This document shows positions 16,165 through 25,205 of a DNA stretch of 64,000 nucleotides, piece by piece. The number at the start of each line of letters is the position of its first letter. Position 1 is the stretch's first letter. The stretch comes from Thermoleptolyngbya sichuanensis A183. GTDB lineage: Bacteria > Cyanobacteriota > Cyanobacteriia > Elainellales > Elainellaceae. A program made the translations under genes and the position numbers. The notes beneath the pieces are model-generated. The model was not told where the DNA came from. It worked only from the letters and a program-made list of their open reading frames with translations, and did not search any database. The stretch covers positions 1,178,001 through 1,242,000 of the forward strand of contig NZ_CP053661.1 of assembly GCF_013177315.1 (NCBI RefSeq), given 5' to 3'.

Positions 16165-17010
16165 ATGTCTTTGCAAGCCGATTTAACTCGCGTGATTGAG
16201 CTATTTCAGTTCCCCTTTATGCAACGGGCGCTGATGGGCGGTGTGCTGACGGGGCTGATGGGCGGCCTGTTGGGCAGCTTTACGATCCTGAGACAGCTTT
16301 CGTTCTTTAGCGATGCCCTGGGCCATTCCACCCTGCTGGGCATTAGCCTGGGCGTGCTAATGGGTGTTAGCCCGTCGATTGTGTTGCTGCCGTCAGCAGT
16401 TTTGTTTGCACTGGGCGTGAATTACTTGCTGCAACGCACTCGCCTGTGGACAGACGCGCTGCTGAACATAATCTATTCTTCATCGCTGGCGATCGCCGTT
16501 ATTATCCTCAGTTTTGTGGATTCCTACAAAGGCGGTCTTAACAATCTCCTATTTGGGGACATTTTGGCTATTCAGTATTCTGATTTGTGGACGAGCGGCA
16601 TTCTGCTTTGCGTCTGTGTTCTATTCGTCAGCCTGTCGCTGCGGACACAAATGCTGATGACGCTGAATGAATCGCTGGCGATCGCCCGTGGGGTATCTGT
16701 TGAGTTTCACCGCACGGCATTTATTGTGCTGCTATCGCTCGTTGTCGGGGTGTCGATCAAGGCGATTGGGGCGCTGTTGGTGAGCGCGTTTGTGGTGATT
16801 CCTGCCTGCGCGTCGCGACTGCTGAGCTGCACCTTTGCTCAGTATGTGCTGCTGTCGGCCGCTCTGGGAGCCGTCAGCGCCCTGGTAGGCATTGGGCTAT
16901 CGGCCTGGTTTAACCTGCCGTCTGGGCCTAGCATCGTTGTGACGCAGTTGGTAATCTTTTTGGGGGCGATCGCCTTCTCCCAACTTCAACCCACGTCCGC
17001 CCGCACCTGA
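16165..17010 (+). CDS. znuB: Zinc/manganese ABC transporter permease
   Basis: A 281-residue polytopic membrane protein of the ABC-3 family, with about eight hydrophobic segments. It opens MSLQADLTRVIELFQFPFMQRA, truncated here for length, and the following GGVLTGLMGGLLGSF, ARGVSVEF and SIKAIGALLVSAFVVIPA segments are family hallmarks. The ATG at 16165 is preferred over an in-frame TTG at 16144. It pairs with ZnuC in the inner membrane to pass the metal into the cytoplasm. Confidence 0.88.
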   Translation: MSLQADLTRVIELFQFPFMQRALMGGVLTGLMGGLLGSFTILRQLSFFSDALGHSTLLGISLGVLMGVSPSIVLLPSAVLFALGVNYLLQRTRLWTDALLNIIYSSSLAIAVIILSFVDSYKGGLNNLLFGDILAIQYSDLWTSGILLCVCVLFVSLSLRTQMLMTLNESLAIARGVSVEFHRTAFIVLLSLVVGVSIKAIGALLVSAFVVIPACASRLLSCTFAQYVLLSAALGAVSALVGIGLSAWFNLPSGPSIVVTQLVIFLGAIAFSQLQPTSART

Positions 17011-17079
17011 CCAGCCCCTTGCTGAGCCAAGTCTTTGACCCGCCGATGGTTCAATCTACTCGATACACTCGATACGTTT

Positions 17080-17169
17080 AGGACTTACGCAGTTGGACAA
17101 CTTCTCGCGGGCGCAGCCCGCGAGAAGTTGTCTAAAATCCAGAGAACTTACCGCAAGTACGTAAGTCCT
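17080..17169 (-). repeat. Hairpin repeat family, copy 1
   Basis: A 90-bp palindromic element with outer ends AGGACTTACG / CGTAAGTCCT and an inner stem GACAACTTCTCGCGGG paired with CCCGCGAGAAGTTGTC around a CGCAG loop. It is in reverse orientation relative to copies at 24173 and 48578, yet its loop reads the same way on the + strand. Confidence 0.88.
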
Positions 17170-17183
17170 GACGTTATTCATCG

Positions 17184-17546
17184 TTACTCGAAAAAAGAAG
17201 CCCTATAGGAGACGCGACCCTCTCGATCAATTGAGATATATCGCCGCTTTTGAAGCTCATAGACAATGAGTTCCTTATCTACCTCGGAGATGCCCCCCTG
17301 GAACTGAAACATCGCCCCAATCGAGTTCAGTAACGTAGTCTTTTTGGTCGGCTTGGACTTGAGTAGCCGTTCCGCAACGTACTGGATTGTCTCTGGGTCG
17401 TGGGCCCGGGATTCTTTTTGATCGGGATGTGCTTCTTCCTCTTCTTTGCGAGCTAGCTGAATGAGATGCTGAGCCAGCCGAAACTTTTCCCGATACGTCA
17501 GTTCCTCACAAATATCCAGTATTTCGTTGTAGGCTTCGCTGTTCAT
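17184..17546 (-). CDS. Hypothetical protein
   Basis: A 120-residue charged helical protein with the ATG at 17546; a GTG at 17567 would add seven residues. The N-terminal part reads YNEILDICEELTYREKFRLAQ, shortened here, and resembles small helical regulators of toxin-antitoxin type in cyanobacteria, but no family is certain. The C-terminal 40 residues (VDKELIVYELQKRRYISID) look like a small winged-helix. No obvious toxin partner is adjacent. Confidence 0.55.
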   Translation of the reverse strand: MNSEAYNEILDICEELTYREKFRLAQHLIQLARKEEEEAHPDQKESRAHDPETIQYVAERLLKSKPTKKTTLLNSIGAMFQFQGGISEVDKELIVYELQKRRYISIDREGRVSYRASFFE

Positions 17547-17808
17547 CTCAGGCTTTGTCCGTCTCACTCTTTATTCAGTGCATTTGTGTGTCGAATATCC
17601 ATTCTCCCTGGTGGCGCTACGAGTGCAACGGGTGTCAGCCCCGCAGACGCTTGACTGGCAATCCAAAATTGCAAATCGAAAATCGAGAATCGATAAACGC
17701 CAAAGGCAGAAGGTAGTCTACCATGCGGCCAGAAAGCAGCTAGAAAGCGGCAGCAAGTACCGCTTTCTAAAGATACGTCAGATACGTTAAAAATACGCTG
17801 GTTTCGCC

Positions 17809-19008
17809 TTAGCGGAGGGCGCTGCTGCTCTTCCCAGCAGGTTGCAGCTCTGCTGTGCGTACCGACAGCGTGCGGGTCAGGTCGCCACGCTTCACGGTAA
17901 TCTGGAGCGGCTTGCCCAGTTCACTGTTTTCCACAAGGGTTTGCAATTGGTCGGCACGGGTAATGGCTTGCCCATTGACCTGCGTAATCACGTCGCCGCG
18001 ACGGATGCCGCCCTTGGCAGCGGGGGAATCGGGCACAATCCCCATCACCAGCGCCCCGTTCACCTCTGGCAAAATCAGGGTCGCGTTGGGGTCTTCGTTG
18101 TTGTCTCGCGCCTGTTCTGGAGTCAGCGTGGCAATTTGCACGCCCAGGTAAGGGTGCTGCACAGACTCGCCGCGAGCCAGTCGAGTGGAAATGTCCTTGG
18201 CTTTGTTGATCGGGATCGCAAAGCCGATGCCCATTGCATTGGCGCGGATGGCGGTGTTGATGCCGATCACTTCGCCCTTCTCGTTGAGCAGGGGACCGCC
18301 AGAGTTGCCGGGGTTAATCGCGGCATCGGTTTGAATAAAGTCCAGGCGCTTGTCGGGAATGCCTACGTCAGCACTAGAGCGGTTGAGCGTGCTGACGATG
18401 CCCAAGGTGACGGTGTTATCCAGCCCCAAGGGATTGCCAACGGCGATCGCCCAGTCTCCCACCTGCACCGCGTCCGAGTCGCCCAGCGTTGCCACCGGAA
18501 GGCGATCGCTCGTGTTGATCTTCACCACTGCTAGGTCGGTCACTTCGTCTACGCCGCGCACCTCGCCATCAAACTGGCGGCCGTCCTTCAGGCGCACCGT
18601 CACCCGGTCGGCATCGTCCACCACATGGGCATTGGTCAAGATCGTGCCATCGGCGCTGATGATAAATCCCGACCCCTGTCCCCGCAGTCGCTCCTCATAG
18701 CGACCGCCAGGGGGAATCATGCCATCGCCAAAAAACTGGCGGAAAAAGGGATCGTTGAACACTGGGTCTAGGTTTCGAGAAACCGTGCGCTCCGTGTCAA
18801 TCCGCACGACTGCCGGCCCGACCCGGTTCACCGCTGCTGCGACAAAGCTGCTCCCGCGCGCTGCCCCCACGGGCACATCAGCCGACGCGGCCGGAGTGGT
18901 CAGCGGATTTAGCAACAGCAGCCCACACAAAAACACCATCATCAGCCGCGCCACAATCCGACGCAGCGCTTGTAACTTCAGCCCATTCATGAACCTGTCC
19001 CGTTGCAT
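17809..19008 (-). CDS. hhoA: HtrA/Deg-type serine protease
   Basis: Envelope protease-chaperone of 399 residues. A membrane or signal segment is at about 20-43. The trypsin-like domain has a complete triad: H128 (TNAHVV), D158 (TDLAVVK) and S236 (GNSGGP). A PDZ domain at about 285-385 ([26 protein letters not shown]) is followed by a short tail. Cyanobacteria carry several paralogues (HtrA, HhoA, HhoB); a single PDZ domain is shared by all, so the symbol is the best guess. The gene is monocistronic. Confidence 0.88.
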   Translation of the reverse strand: MQRDRFMNGLKLQALRRIVARLMMVFLCGLLLLNPLTTPAASADVPVGAARGSSFVAAAVNRVGPAVVRIDTERTVSRNLDPVFNDPFFRQFFGDGMIPPGGRYEERLRGQGSGFIISADGTILTNAHVVDDADRVTVRLKDGRQFDGEVRGVDEVTDLAVVKINTSDRLPVATLGDSDAVQVGDWAIAVGNPLGLDNTVTLGIVSTLNRSSADVGIPDKRLDFIQTDAAINPGNSGGPLLNEKGEVIGINTAIRANAMGIGFAIPINKAKDISTRLARGESVQHPYLGVQIATLTPEQARDNNEDPNATLILPEVNGALVMGIVPDSPAAKGGIRRGDVITQVNGQAITRADQLQTLVENSELGKPLQITVKRGDLTRTLSVRTAELQPAGKSSSALR

Positions 19009-19274
19009 GGCAATTTCTCGTCTCGCGCAATAACTCTGAGCGTGCCGGAACGCACTTGATGCAGACAGCGCTCCATCACATCCATCCCATATCTTAGCGA
19101 TCGCCCTTCGCCAGCGACAGTCCAGCGGCGGTACGGTTTTCAGGACTGGGCTAAGATGAAGGCAGTTCGGGTAGCCGATGGGCTGCCCCTATCACCTGCT
19201 CTGTGGCACTGATTATCAGTAATTGTCAGTAATTGTCATAGCACCGTCCGTTTTGTACCTTTCTTGCCCCTATC

Positions 19275-19646
19275 ATGACCGCCCCCAAGCTTTCGCAAAA
19301 CAGCCCTGAGCATTCCCACCCGCAGTCTGATGCCGCACACCTGCATACCGACCCCGCCACGCCCGATCGCGCCCACATCCACAGCGAGGAATCGCTCCGG
19401 CAAATCCTTAATCGGCTGTCTCGGATCGAGGGTCATATTCGTGGCATCAAGCTGATGGTGCAAGAAAGCCGCCCTTGTCCTGATGTGCTGGTGCAAATTG
19501 CTGCTGTGCGGGGAGCGCTGGATCGCGTGGCGCGGGTCATCCTAGACCAACACCTGACTGAATGCGTCGGACGCGCTGCCCAGGATGGCAACATCGAGCA
19601 AGAATTGGAAGCCCTGAAAGCCGCGCTGGATCGGTTTTTGCCGTAG
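19275..19646 (+). CDS. inrS: Nickel-sensing repressor of the CsoR/RcnR family, InrS-like
   Basis: A 123-residue all-helical DNA-binding protein. The metal ligands of Synechocystis InrS (H21, C53, H78, C82) are matched with identical spacing by H36, C68 (RPCPDVLVQ), H93 and C97 (DQHLTEC). The N-terminus is extended by a His-rich tail (HSHPQSDAAHLHTD...HIH), plausibly an additional metal-binding arm. InrS represses a nickel exporter gene; none is adjacent here. In the 260-bp upstream region the word CAGTAATTGT is repeated at about 19219-19238, and GGGTAGCC-gat-GGGCTGCCC could form a stem. Confidence 0.85.
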   Translation: MTAPKLSQNSPEHSHPQSDAAHLHTDPATPDRAHIHSEESLRQILNRLSRIEGHIRGIKLMVQESRPCPDVLVQIAAVRGALDRVARVILDQHLTECVGRAAQDGNIEQELEALKAALDRFLP

Positions 19647-19654
19647 ATCTGGCT

Positions 19655-19735
19655 CTGGTAATTGTTCTGGGTTCTGGTCTGGGTTCTGGTGTGGGTTTTG
19701 GTGACTGTTCCGGTGACTGTTCTGGTGACTGTCTT
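19655..19735. repeat. Degenerate 12-bp tandem repeats
   Basis: Imperfect repeats of GGTTCTGGTCTG and GTTCTGGTGACT run from the inrS stop codon to the muramidase stop codon, between two convergent genes. Confidence 0.75.
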
Positions 19736-20438
19736 AGTTTCCGGCGATCGCCAGTTCCTCTCTCAGCATCTCTTCGTAGATATAGGGCAGCGAGGCGCTC
19801 ATGGAATTGGTTTCGATGCCGTAGCCTAGACTGGTCCAAGTGGGGGAAAGGATATACAGCACCTCCTCAATTGCCCCATCGCGCAGCAGTTGGGCCAGGT
19901 CTACGCCCCAGGCCTGGGGGTCGCTGAGCCAGGCATAGACCACGGCATCCTGATATTCTGGCTCAAAGCTGTAGCTGCGCCAGCGCCACAGGCCAGACGG
20001 GTTGGGGTGATAGGTCTGGGCCTGCTCTAGCCAGGTGGAGGTGATGAACTGGTAGCGGCCCGCAGCCGTGGTGCAATCGCCCAGATTGGGCCCCGCGACG
20101 ATGGGAACGCAGCGGTCGGGATGCTGGGAAAAATCCTCGAAGCGATCGCCCCCATAAATTAGCGAATAGGGCCGCGGATCGTTGGACTCGCTGGCAGAAA
20201 TCGTCCGCATTAGCGCTCGAATATAGGGATCGCCACCCTTCATCCGCAGGGGAATCGGCGTGACGCTGCCGACGGGTTCTCCACTCCGCGGCAGAGACCC
20301 GTCCCAGCCCATCACTTTTTCCACGACAGGCAGCGCCATCAGCGCCAGCGCCCCCATCAGCAAAATGCGGGTCACGGCGCTGCGCTTGGACGGCAGCGGC
20401 TTGGGGGATGAGGTTTGAGAAGGAGGAATCAGAGTCAC
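19734..20438 (-). CDS. Muramidase/lysozyme of GH104 type
   Basis: A 234-residue protein with a single N-terminal membrane anchor or signal (about 25-40). The body matches phage-lambda-R-type lytic enzymes: ISASESND with the putative catalytic Glu near residue 84, YSLIYGGDRF, and CTTAAGRYQFITSTW near 122-136. Such enzymes cleave the glycan strand of peptidoglycan. Standing alone with a membrane segment and no phage genes around it, this is more likely a host enzyme or a domesticated one. Confidence 0.8.
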   Translation of the reverse strand: MTLIPPSQTSSPKPLPSKRSAVTRILLMGALALMALPVVEKVMGWDGSLPRSGEPVGSVTPIPLRMKGGDPYIRALMRTISASESNDPRPYSLIYGGDRFEDFSQHPDRCVPIVAGPNLGDCTTAAGRYQFITSTWLEQAQTYHPNPSGLWRWRSYSFEPEYQDAVVYAWLSDPQAWGVDLAQLLRDGAIEEVLYILSPTWTSLGYGIETNSMSASLPYIYEEMLREELAIAGN

Positions 20439-20462
20439 AAGTTGGCAAGAAGGTTCAGCATT

Positions 20463-20512
20463 GTGGAGTACCCAGTGGAGTAACCCAGTGGAGTACCCAG
20501 TGAATGACCCAG
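20463..20512. repeat. 12-13-bp tandem repeat, four units
   Basis: Units GTGGAGTACCCA, GTGGAGTAACCCA, GTGGAGTACCCA and GTGAATGACCCA. They lie upstream of the muramidase gene, just past the SDR gene's stop. Confidence 0.85.
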
Positions 20513-20519
20513 CCTGGAT

Positions 20520-21179
20520 TTAGGCGATCGCCCCAAACAGGTCACCATAGGAACGGGCGGGGGCATCGGGACGGGCCACCACTTCCACAATCTTATTGCG
20601 GGCCTCCGGTAAGGTTAGCGCTTCTACGCAGACTTCCGCCACCTTTTTGCGGGGAATGCGCCCGTCAAACAGCGTATCTGCGCCCTGCATTACTACTGCA
20701 TCAGGCAGGTCGTCTTCTAGCAGCCCGCCGGGCCGCACGATCGTATAGATCAAACCGCTCTGCTGAAGGTATTCCTCCGCCTGCTTCTTCCAAACCAGGA
20801 TCAGCCAGAACAGGTTAAGCGGATGAAATAGCTTGGACACGCAGAGCGACGACACCAGAACAACGTGCTGAATGCCCTGCGTCTTGCAGGCATCCACCAG
20901 ATTCTTTGTGCCTTCCAGGTCTGTTTTGTAAGGGCCCGTTGGGTCGAAGCTGGGGGCGGCTCCGGTGGCGCAAAGCACGACGGTACAATCGGCGATCGCC
21001 GCTTTTAGGCTTTCCGGTTGCAGCACATCGCCCACCACCAACTCGGCAGCCGGAGGCAACACCTCGCGCCCCCGCTCCAAATTTCGCACCACCGCCCGCA
21101 CGGGAATCTCTCGCCGCACCAGTTCTTCCACAATGCGCCGCCCCGTGCGCCCTGTTGCGCCTACCACACAAGCCTTCAT
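20520..21179 (-). CDS. NAD(P)-binding SDR-type protein
   Basis: A 219-residue Rossmann-fold protein of the atypical SDR group (Ycf39/Tic62-like). The nucleotide-binding GATGRTGRRI is at residues 8-17, VVGDVLQPESLKAAI follows at about 48, and VLVSSLCVSK near 106 is at the usual Ser position, but no Tyr-x3-Lys catalytic pair is evident. Such proteins in cyanobacteria act as assembly factors or NADPH sensors; the specific role is not known. Confidence 0.8.
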   Translation of the reverse strand: MKACVVGATGRTGRRIVEELVRREIPVRAVVRNLERGREVLPPAAELVVGDVLQPESLKAAIADCTVVLCATGAAPSFDPTGPYKTDLEGTKNLVDACKTQGIQHVVLVSSLCVSKLFHPLNLFWLILVWKKQAEEYLQQSGLIYTIVRPGGLLEDDLPDAVVMQGADTLFDGRIPRKKVAEVCVEALTLPEARNKIVEVVARPDAPARSYGDLFGAIA

Positions 21180-21318
21180 CGCGATTTCTCCTGAATTTCA
21201 AGCCCTGAATTTCAAGCTTGTTCTGCCCGTTCTCGTTGCAGAACCTCCCAAATCCTACCCCAGCCCGCCCGCATTCCAGGTCGGGAAATCTCGCTCGGAA
21301 CTGTGTAGCTACCCGATG

Positions 21319-22062
21319 TTAAATAAAAACCAGGGGTTTGTCTTTGAGCGGGGCAAAGGCATCGGCATCGAAACGGTAGAGGCTGGCGGGTCGGCCCGCG
21401 CCCCGCGACACCTTGATTCCTGTATCAGCCAAAAATCCCAGCTTCAGCAGGCGCGATCGAAAGTTGGAATAGTCTGAAAAATTTTCGCCCAGCACGGTGG
21501 TATATAGCTGGTACAGATCGCCGAGGGTAAACAGTTCGGGCAGCACCTCAAAGGCGATGGGGCTATATTCCAGCTTGTTTCGCAGGCGGCGATAGCCATA
21601 TTGCAAAATTTCCTGATGGTCAAACGCCAGGTCGGGCAACTGGTTCATGGGATACCAGGCGATGCCGCTGACCCCATCGGCAATCAGTTCTGCATCTGCC
21701 AGCCGCACCAGCGCAAAGTAGCTCACCGACAGATAGCGCACGCCGTAGCGGTTTGGCGCTTCTCGCGGATCGCGCTGGGGCCCGCCAAAGGTATATAGCT
21801 GTTCCAGGTACAGGTTATTGACCCGAATCTTTTCAGACAGCACGCGATAGGCCGCGTCCTCCAGCGATTCGCCCTGGCGCACCAGCGTCCCCGGCAGCGA
21901 CCAATAGCCCAGGTAGGGGTCGTTGTCGCGCATGACCAGCAGCACCAGCAGCCGATTCTGTTCCGTATCGACAGAAAAAATGACGTTATCCACGCCCACT
22001 TTGAAGTCTGCTAGCTGGTGTGGAGTGGAGTCACTAGGCTTGCGGGAGTGTCGTCCTGGCAT
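21319..22062 (-). CDS. nrtR: NrtR-like Nudix-related transcriptional regulator
   Basis: A 247-residue protein with an N-terminal Nudix fold (about 15-150) and a C-terminal winged helix (about 165-235: LPELFTLGDLYQLYTTVLGE, FRSRLLKLGF). In the NrtR family the Nudix domain senses ADP-ribose and no longer hydrolyses; here the Nudix box is degenerate (PGTLVRQGE...YRVLSEK lacks the second Gly, the REU Glu and the final Glu). The ATG at 22062 overlaps the 3' end of nadD by 52 bp. Being last in a pncB-nadD cluster fits control of NAD salvage. Confidence 0.82.
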   Translation of the reverse strand: MPGRHSRKPSDSTPHQLADFKVGVDNVIFSVDTEQNRLLVLLVMRDNDPYLGYWSLPGTLVRQGESLEDAAYRVLSEKIRVNNLYLEQLYTFGGPQRDPREAPNRYGVRYLSVSYFALVRLADAELIADGVSGIAWYPMNQLPDLAFDHQEILQYGYRRLRNKLEYSPIAFEVLPELFTLGDLYQLYTTVLGENFSDYSNFRSRLLKLGFLADTGIKVSRGAGRPASLYRFDADAFAPLKDKPLVFI

Positions 22063-22622
22063 GAGGTGTAGAGGCGCTGTTGGTGAATATATGCCTCGAT
22101 GGGAGGAATGAGCAGGTGTGGGTCTTTGTCGGTGCGGTAGGCGGTGGAAGAGGCGGGAATGCCTTCGTGGGGGGCGATCGCCACCGTTGCGCCCAGTTTC
22201 CGCAGCGGCTCCAGATCCGCCTCTTGCAGGGGATAGCCCGGCCGGGGCACCACCAGCAGCCGCACTGCCTGCAACAGCGCCTCCACCCGATACCACTTGG
22301 GCAACTGCGCCACCAAGTCAGACCCTACCACCAGCGTAAACGTCGCCCGCTGCCATCGCCTCCGTGCCCGGTTCACCGTCACCAGCGCTCGCGGATGGCT
22401 GAGGTCGGGATAGACGTGCAAATTCCGGCGAGGGGGGTGAATTGCCGCCACCATGAGCCGCAGCATGGCCGTGCGATGTTCCAGTGGCGTTTGGTGCAGC
22501 TTGAACGGGTTGTCCGAAGCCCACACTGCCACCTCATCAAACTGATCCGCCAGCCATACCAGAATATCCTGGTGGGCGCGGGTTGGTGGGTCGGCGCTGG
22601 TTCCAAAAAGGGCGATGTGCAT
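22011..22622 (-). CDS. nadD: Nicotinate-nucleotide adenylyltransferase
   Basis: A 203-residue nucleotidyltransferase that adenylylates nicotinate mononucleotide to deamido-NAD. The T/HxGH-type motif is present as FGTSADPPTRAHQ at residues 5-17, WASDNPFK follows near 34, and the ISSTxxR motif as PASSTAYR near 157. It lies between pncB and the Nudix regulator on the same strand, 96 bp after pncB, and overlaps the regulator gene, so translational coupling is likely. Confidence 0.9.
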   Translation of the reverse strand: MHIALFGTSADPPTRAHQDILVWLADQFDEVAVWASDNPFKLHQTPLEHRTAMLRLMVAAIHPPRRNLHVYPDLSHPRALVTVNRARRRWQRATFTLVVGSDLVAQLPKWYRVEALLQAVRLLVVPRPGYPLQEADLEPLRKLGATVAIAPHEGIPASSTAYRTDKDPHLLIPPIEAYIHQQRLYTSCQDDTPASLVTPLHTS

Positions 22623-22718
22623 ATCAGGGGCAAGGGGCTATGGGTTAGGAGTAGGGGATTGATTTGAGCGTTGTCTTTTCTGCATGACCCGGCCTAAGCA
22701 TCAGCGATTAATCGGCGG

Positions 22719-24071
22719 TTATCCCCGCAGCCGCGCCTGCGTCTCTTCGGTCAGGCTGTGTAGTGCGGGCGTGATTTCTGGCGTGTAGGGGTCGATGCAG
22801 ATGACCTGACGGAGGGTGGAGGGGAGGGCGGCAACGTTGGCGCGGGTTCGCTGGGCGATCGCCTCTAGCGGTTCGGAGTGAGCAAGGCGCTGGCCCTGCT
22901 TCATCACCTGTTGCAGCAGCGGTTGGGCGCTGGGGTGAGATTCGGTGCAAAGACCGAGGCGATCGCCCCCAAAGCGTCCATCCTGCACCAAGCGAAACAC
23001 CTGCTTGCGACCGGGGTAGGTGGCTTTGCCGCTAGAGCCTTTCAGGGTCGGGATGTTGTCGATTTCGACGAGCTTATACACGCCGTTGACCGGAGAACCC
23101 GTGACCAGTTTCGTACCAAAGCCATAGCCGTCGATGGACGCTCCCGCCCGTTGCAGCCGCTCGACTTCGTACTCATCTAGGTCGCCGCTGGCAAAGATGG
23201 GAACACCGGGAAGGAGCGATCGCACGGATTTCGACAGTTCCACCAGATCACCAGAATCCAGCCGCACGCCGCCCAACTCCAGCCCTTCCAGTTTCATCCG
23301 CTCGGCTAGCCGGGCCGCCGCCGCCTCAGAATCGTAGGTATCGATCAGCAGCGGCGCTTTGGGAAAATAGCGATGAAATGCGGTGAACGCATCCTGCTCG
23401 CTGCCTTCCAGCGCTTCCAGCGCCATCACCAGCGCATGAGCCATTGTGCCGCTGGGCTTGCGTCCCAGTTGCAGCGCCGCCAGCACGTTTGAGGTCGCGT
23501 CTAACCCCGCCGCCAGAGCCGCCCGCGCCGCCCAAATCGAAGCCTGGGGACTAAAGGCCCGCCGCGTGCCAAATTCCAGCAGCGTCGCTTCGGGGCCTGC
23601 CAAATCTCGCAGCCGCGCCGCCCGCGTCGCGATCAGGGTTTGATAGTTCAGCGTGTTCAGCAGGTAGGTTTCCACCAGTTGTGCCTGCCAGAGGGGTGCT
23701 TCGATCCGCAGCATTGGTTCATGGGCAAACACGACCGTCCCCTCCGGCAAGGCCCACACGTCGCCGCCAAAGCGCCCGGTTTCCAAAATGTCCCAAAACG
23801 CAGCAGGTGCATGGTCAAACAGTCCGGTAGCCCTCAGTGCGTCAAGCTGGGACGTGCTAAATTTCAACTGTTGCAGGTAATCCAGGGCTTGTTCCAGCCC
23901 CATTGCCACCAGATAGCCAAAGCTCTGGGGCAGCCGCCGCACAAATAGCTCGAAGCTGGCGGGTCGCAGTGCTAGGTCTTCGCCGACGTAGCAAGCCGCC
24001 ATTGTGAGCTGGTAGAGATCGGTCAGTAATCCGTAGTCTGCGGGCGTAATGTTCAGCGCAGAGGCAGCCAT
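22719..24071 (-). CDS. pncB: Nicotinate phosphoribosyltransferase
   Basis: A 450-residue enzyme that makes nicotinate mononucleotide from nicotinate and PRPP, the entry step of Preiss-Handler NAD salvage. Family marks are LLTDLYQLTMAACY at 15-28, FEFGTRRAFSP-like LLEFGTRRAFSPQ near 165, the catalytic-loop region GTMAHALVMA near 207 (containing the conserved His), and VRLDSGDL near 268. It is the first gene of the pncB-nadD-nrtR cluster. Confidence 0.93.
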   Translation of the reverse strand: MAASALNITPADYGLLTDLYQLTMAACYVGEDLALRPASFELFVRRLPQSFGYLVAMGLEQALDYLQQLKFSTSQLDALRATGLFDHAPAAFWDILETGRFGGDVWALPEGTVVFAHEPMLRIEAPLWQAQLVETYLLNTLNYQTLIATRAARLRDLAGPEATLLEFGTRRAFSPQASIWAARAALAAGLDATSNVLAALQLGRKPSGTMAHALVMALEALEGSEQDAFTAFHRYFPKAPLLIDTYDSEAAAARLAERMKLEGLELGGVRLDSGDLVELSKSVRSLLPGVPIFASGDLDEYEVERLQRAGASIDGYGFGTKLVTGSPVNGVYKLVEIDNIPTLKGSSGKATYPGRKQVFRLVQDGRFGGDRLGLCTESHPSAQPLLQQVMKQGQRLAHSEPLEAIAQRTRANVAALPSTLRQVICIDPYTPEITPALHSLTEETQARLRG

Positions 24072-24172
24072 AAGCCAGGTTGGCGAGTGAAAGAGGAGGA
24101 AGCTTCAGCCATCATTAGCCACCATCAGCCACCATCAGCCGTCATTGATGATTAAAGATGATTGAAGATGAC

Positions 24173-24274
24173 AGGACTTACGCACTTGTAATAGGTTTTC
24201 TAATAGGTTTTCTGGGTTTTGGACGACTTCTCGCGGGCGCAGCCCGCGAGAAGTCGTCCAACTGCGTAAGGACT
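24173..24274 (+). repeat. Hairpin repeat family, copy 2
   Basis: Element of about 102 bp starting AGGACTTACGCAC and ending CAACTGCGTAAGGACT, with a perfect 16-bp stem GACGACTTCTCGCGGG / CCCGCGAGAAGTCGTC and loop CGCAG. A 12-bp AATAGGTTTTCT unit is duplicated on its left side, which copies 1 and 3 lack. Confidence 0.88.
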
Positions 24275-24611
24275 GGATGATTGAAATTATAGTAACTTCA
24301 ACCATAAATGTCTATGGCTAACTCAGGTTGTCTTGGAAGAAATGCTCAGCAGAGCGATTAATAGACGGTCAGGTTGTGCCCAGTTTTACTAAAAAAAACC
24401 AAAACTGCGGACAGAACTTTCATGAAGATTGCGTTGAAACGCTTCTTAGAAATCTTAAGCATTTTCGCCTGGACTGGTCTTCTCACCTGCGGCTAGTGTT
24501 GAAACCAAGCCCCGCTGTTTGGTGAGCGTCTGCTCCAAGTCTGGGGGGACTCTCTGGGGCGATCGCCCTTACCTGCCTGCCTCCTGGGATTTACAACGCC
24601 GCACCTGCCCT
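24275..24611. other. Non-coding gap
   Basis: No supported gene. The stretch at 24330-24450 is A-rich on the + strand. A 65-codon open frame here has no ribosome binding site and no recognisable features. The marC-family promoter presumably lies in the last 100 bases. Confidence 0.5.
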
Positions 24612-25205
24612 ATGGACATTTCCGTTCTCACGCAAACATTTCTGGCAATCTTTGTGCTAGCCGATCCGCTGGGCAATGCGCCGATCGTCGTGCTGCTTAC
24701 CAAGGGCATGGATCTCGACCAAAAAAACCGCGTGGTCGATCGCGCCACGCTGGTTGCCACCCTGATTTTGCTGGGTTTTGCCTTTGTCGGTCAGCCGATT
24801 CTCACCTATTTGCACATCAGCACGGCCTCGCTGAAGGTGGCGGGCGGGCTATTGCTGCTGCTCGTGGCGCTGGATATGTTGCAGGGAGAAATTAACACTT
24901 ATGAGGCGGAGCAAGAGCGCGACGTGGCGATTACGCCGCTGGCACTGCCGCTGCTGGCAGGCCCTGGTGCGCTCACCACCGTCACGCTGCTTATGGCCGA
25001 TCGCCCTACGGCTCGCCTGAGCGTGGTGCTGGGGATCGTCTTATCAATGTTCGTGACCTGGATCATTGTGCGCCAGTCTACCCGCATTGAAAAATGGCTG
25101 GGCGAAACCGGAACCACCATCGCCGCAAAGCTTCTGGGCTTTATCCTGGCAGCGCTGGCAGTAGAAATTGGCAGCGCGGGAATTCGAGAACTATTTTTGT
25201 CCTGA
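24612..25205 (+). CDS. MarC-family integral membrane protein
   Basis: A 197-residue protein with six predicted membrane segments. MarC/UPF0056 hallmarks are FVLADPLGNAPIVVLL at about 15-30, VAGGLLLLLVALDML near 75-90, and LPLLAGPGALTTV near 112-125 (the conserved P-x-x-x-G-P). The ATG at 24612 fits the N-terminus of the family. The function of the family is unsettled; the link to multiple antibiotic resistance was not upheld for E. coli MarC. Confidence 0.88.
   Translation: MDISVLTQTFLAIFVLADPLGNAPIVVLLTKGMDLDQKNRVVDRATLVATLILLGFAFVGQPILTYLHISTASLKVAGGLLLLLVALDMLQGEINTYEAEQERDVAITPLALPLLAGPGALTTVTLLMADRPTARLSVVLGIVLSMFVTWIIVRQSTRIEKWLGETGTTIAAKLLGFILAALAVEIGSAGIRELFLS

Noticed and set aside
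19734-20438. The GH104-type muramidase as evidence of a prophage
   Set aside because: No holin, integrase or structural phage genes are nearby, and the protein has its own membrane segment.
24328-24525. A 65-codon plus-strand frame before the MarC-family gene
   Set aside because: No ribosome binding site, no recognisable motif, and it runs into the promoter region of the next gene.
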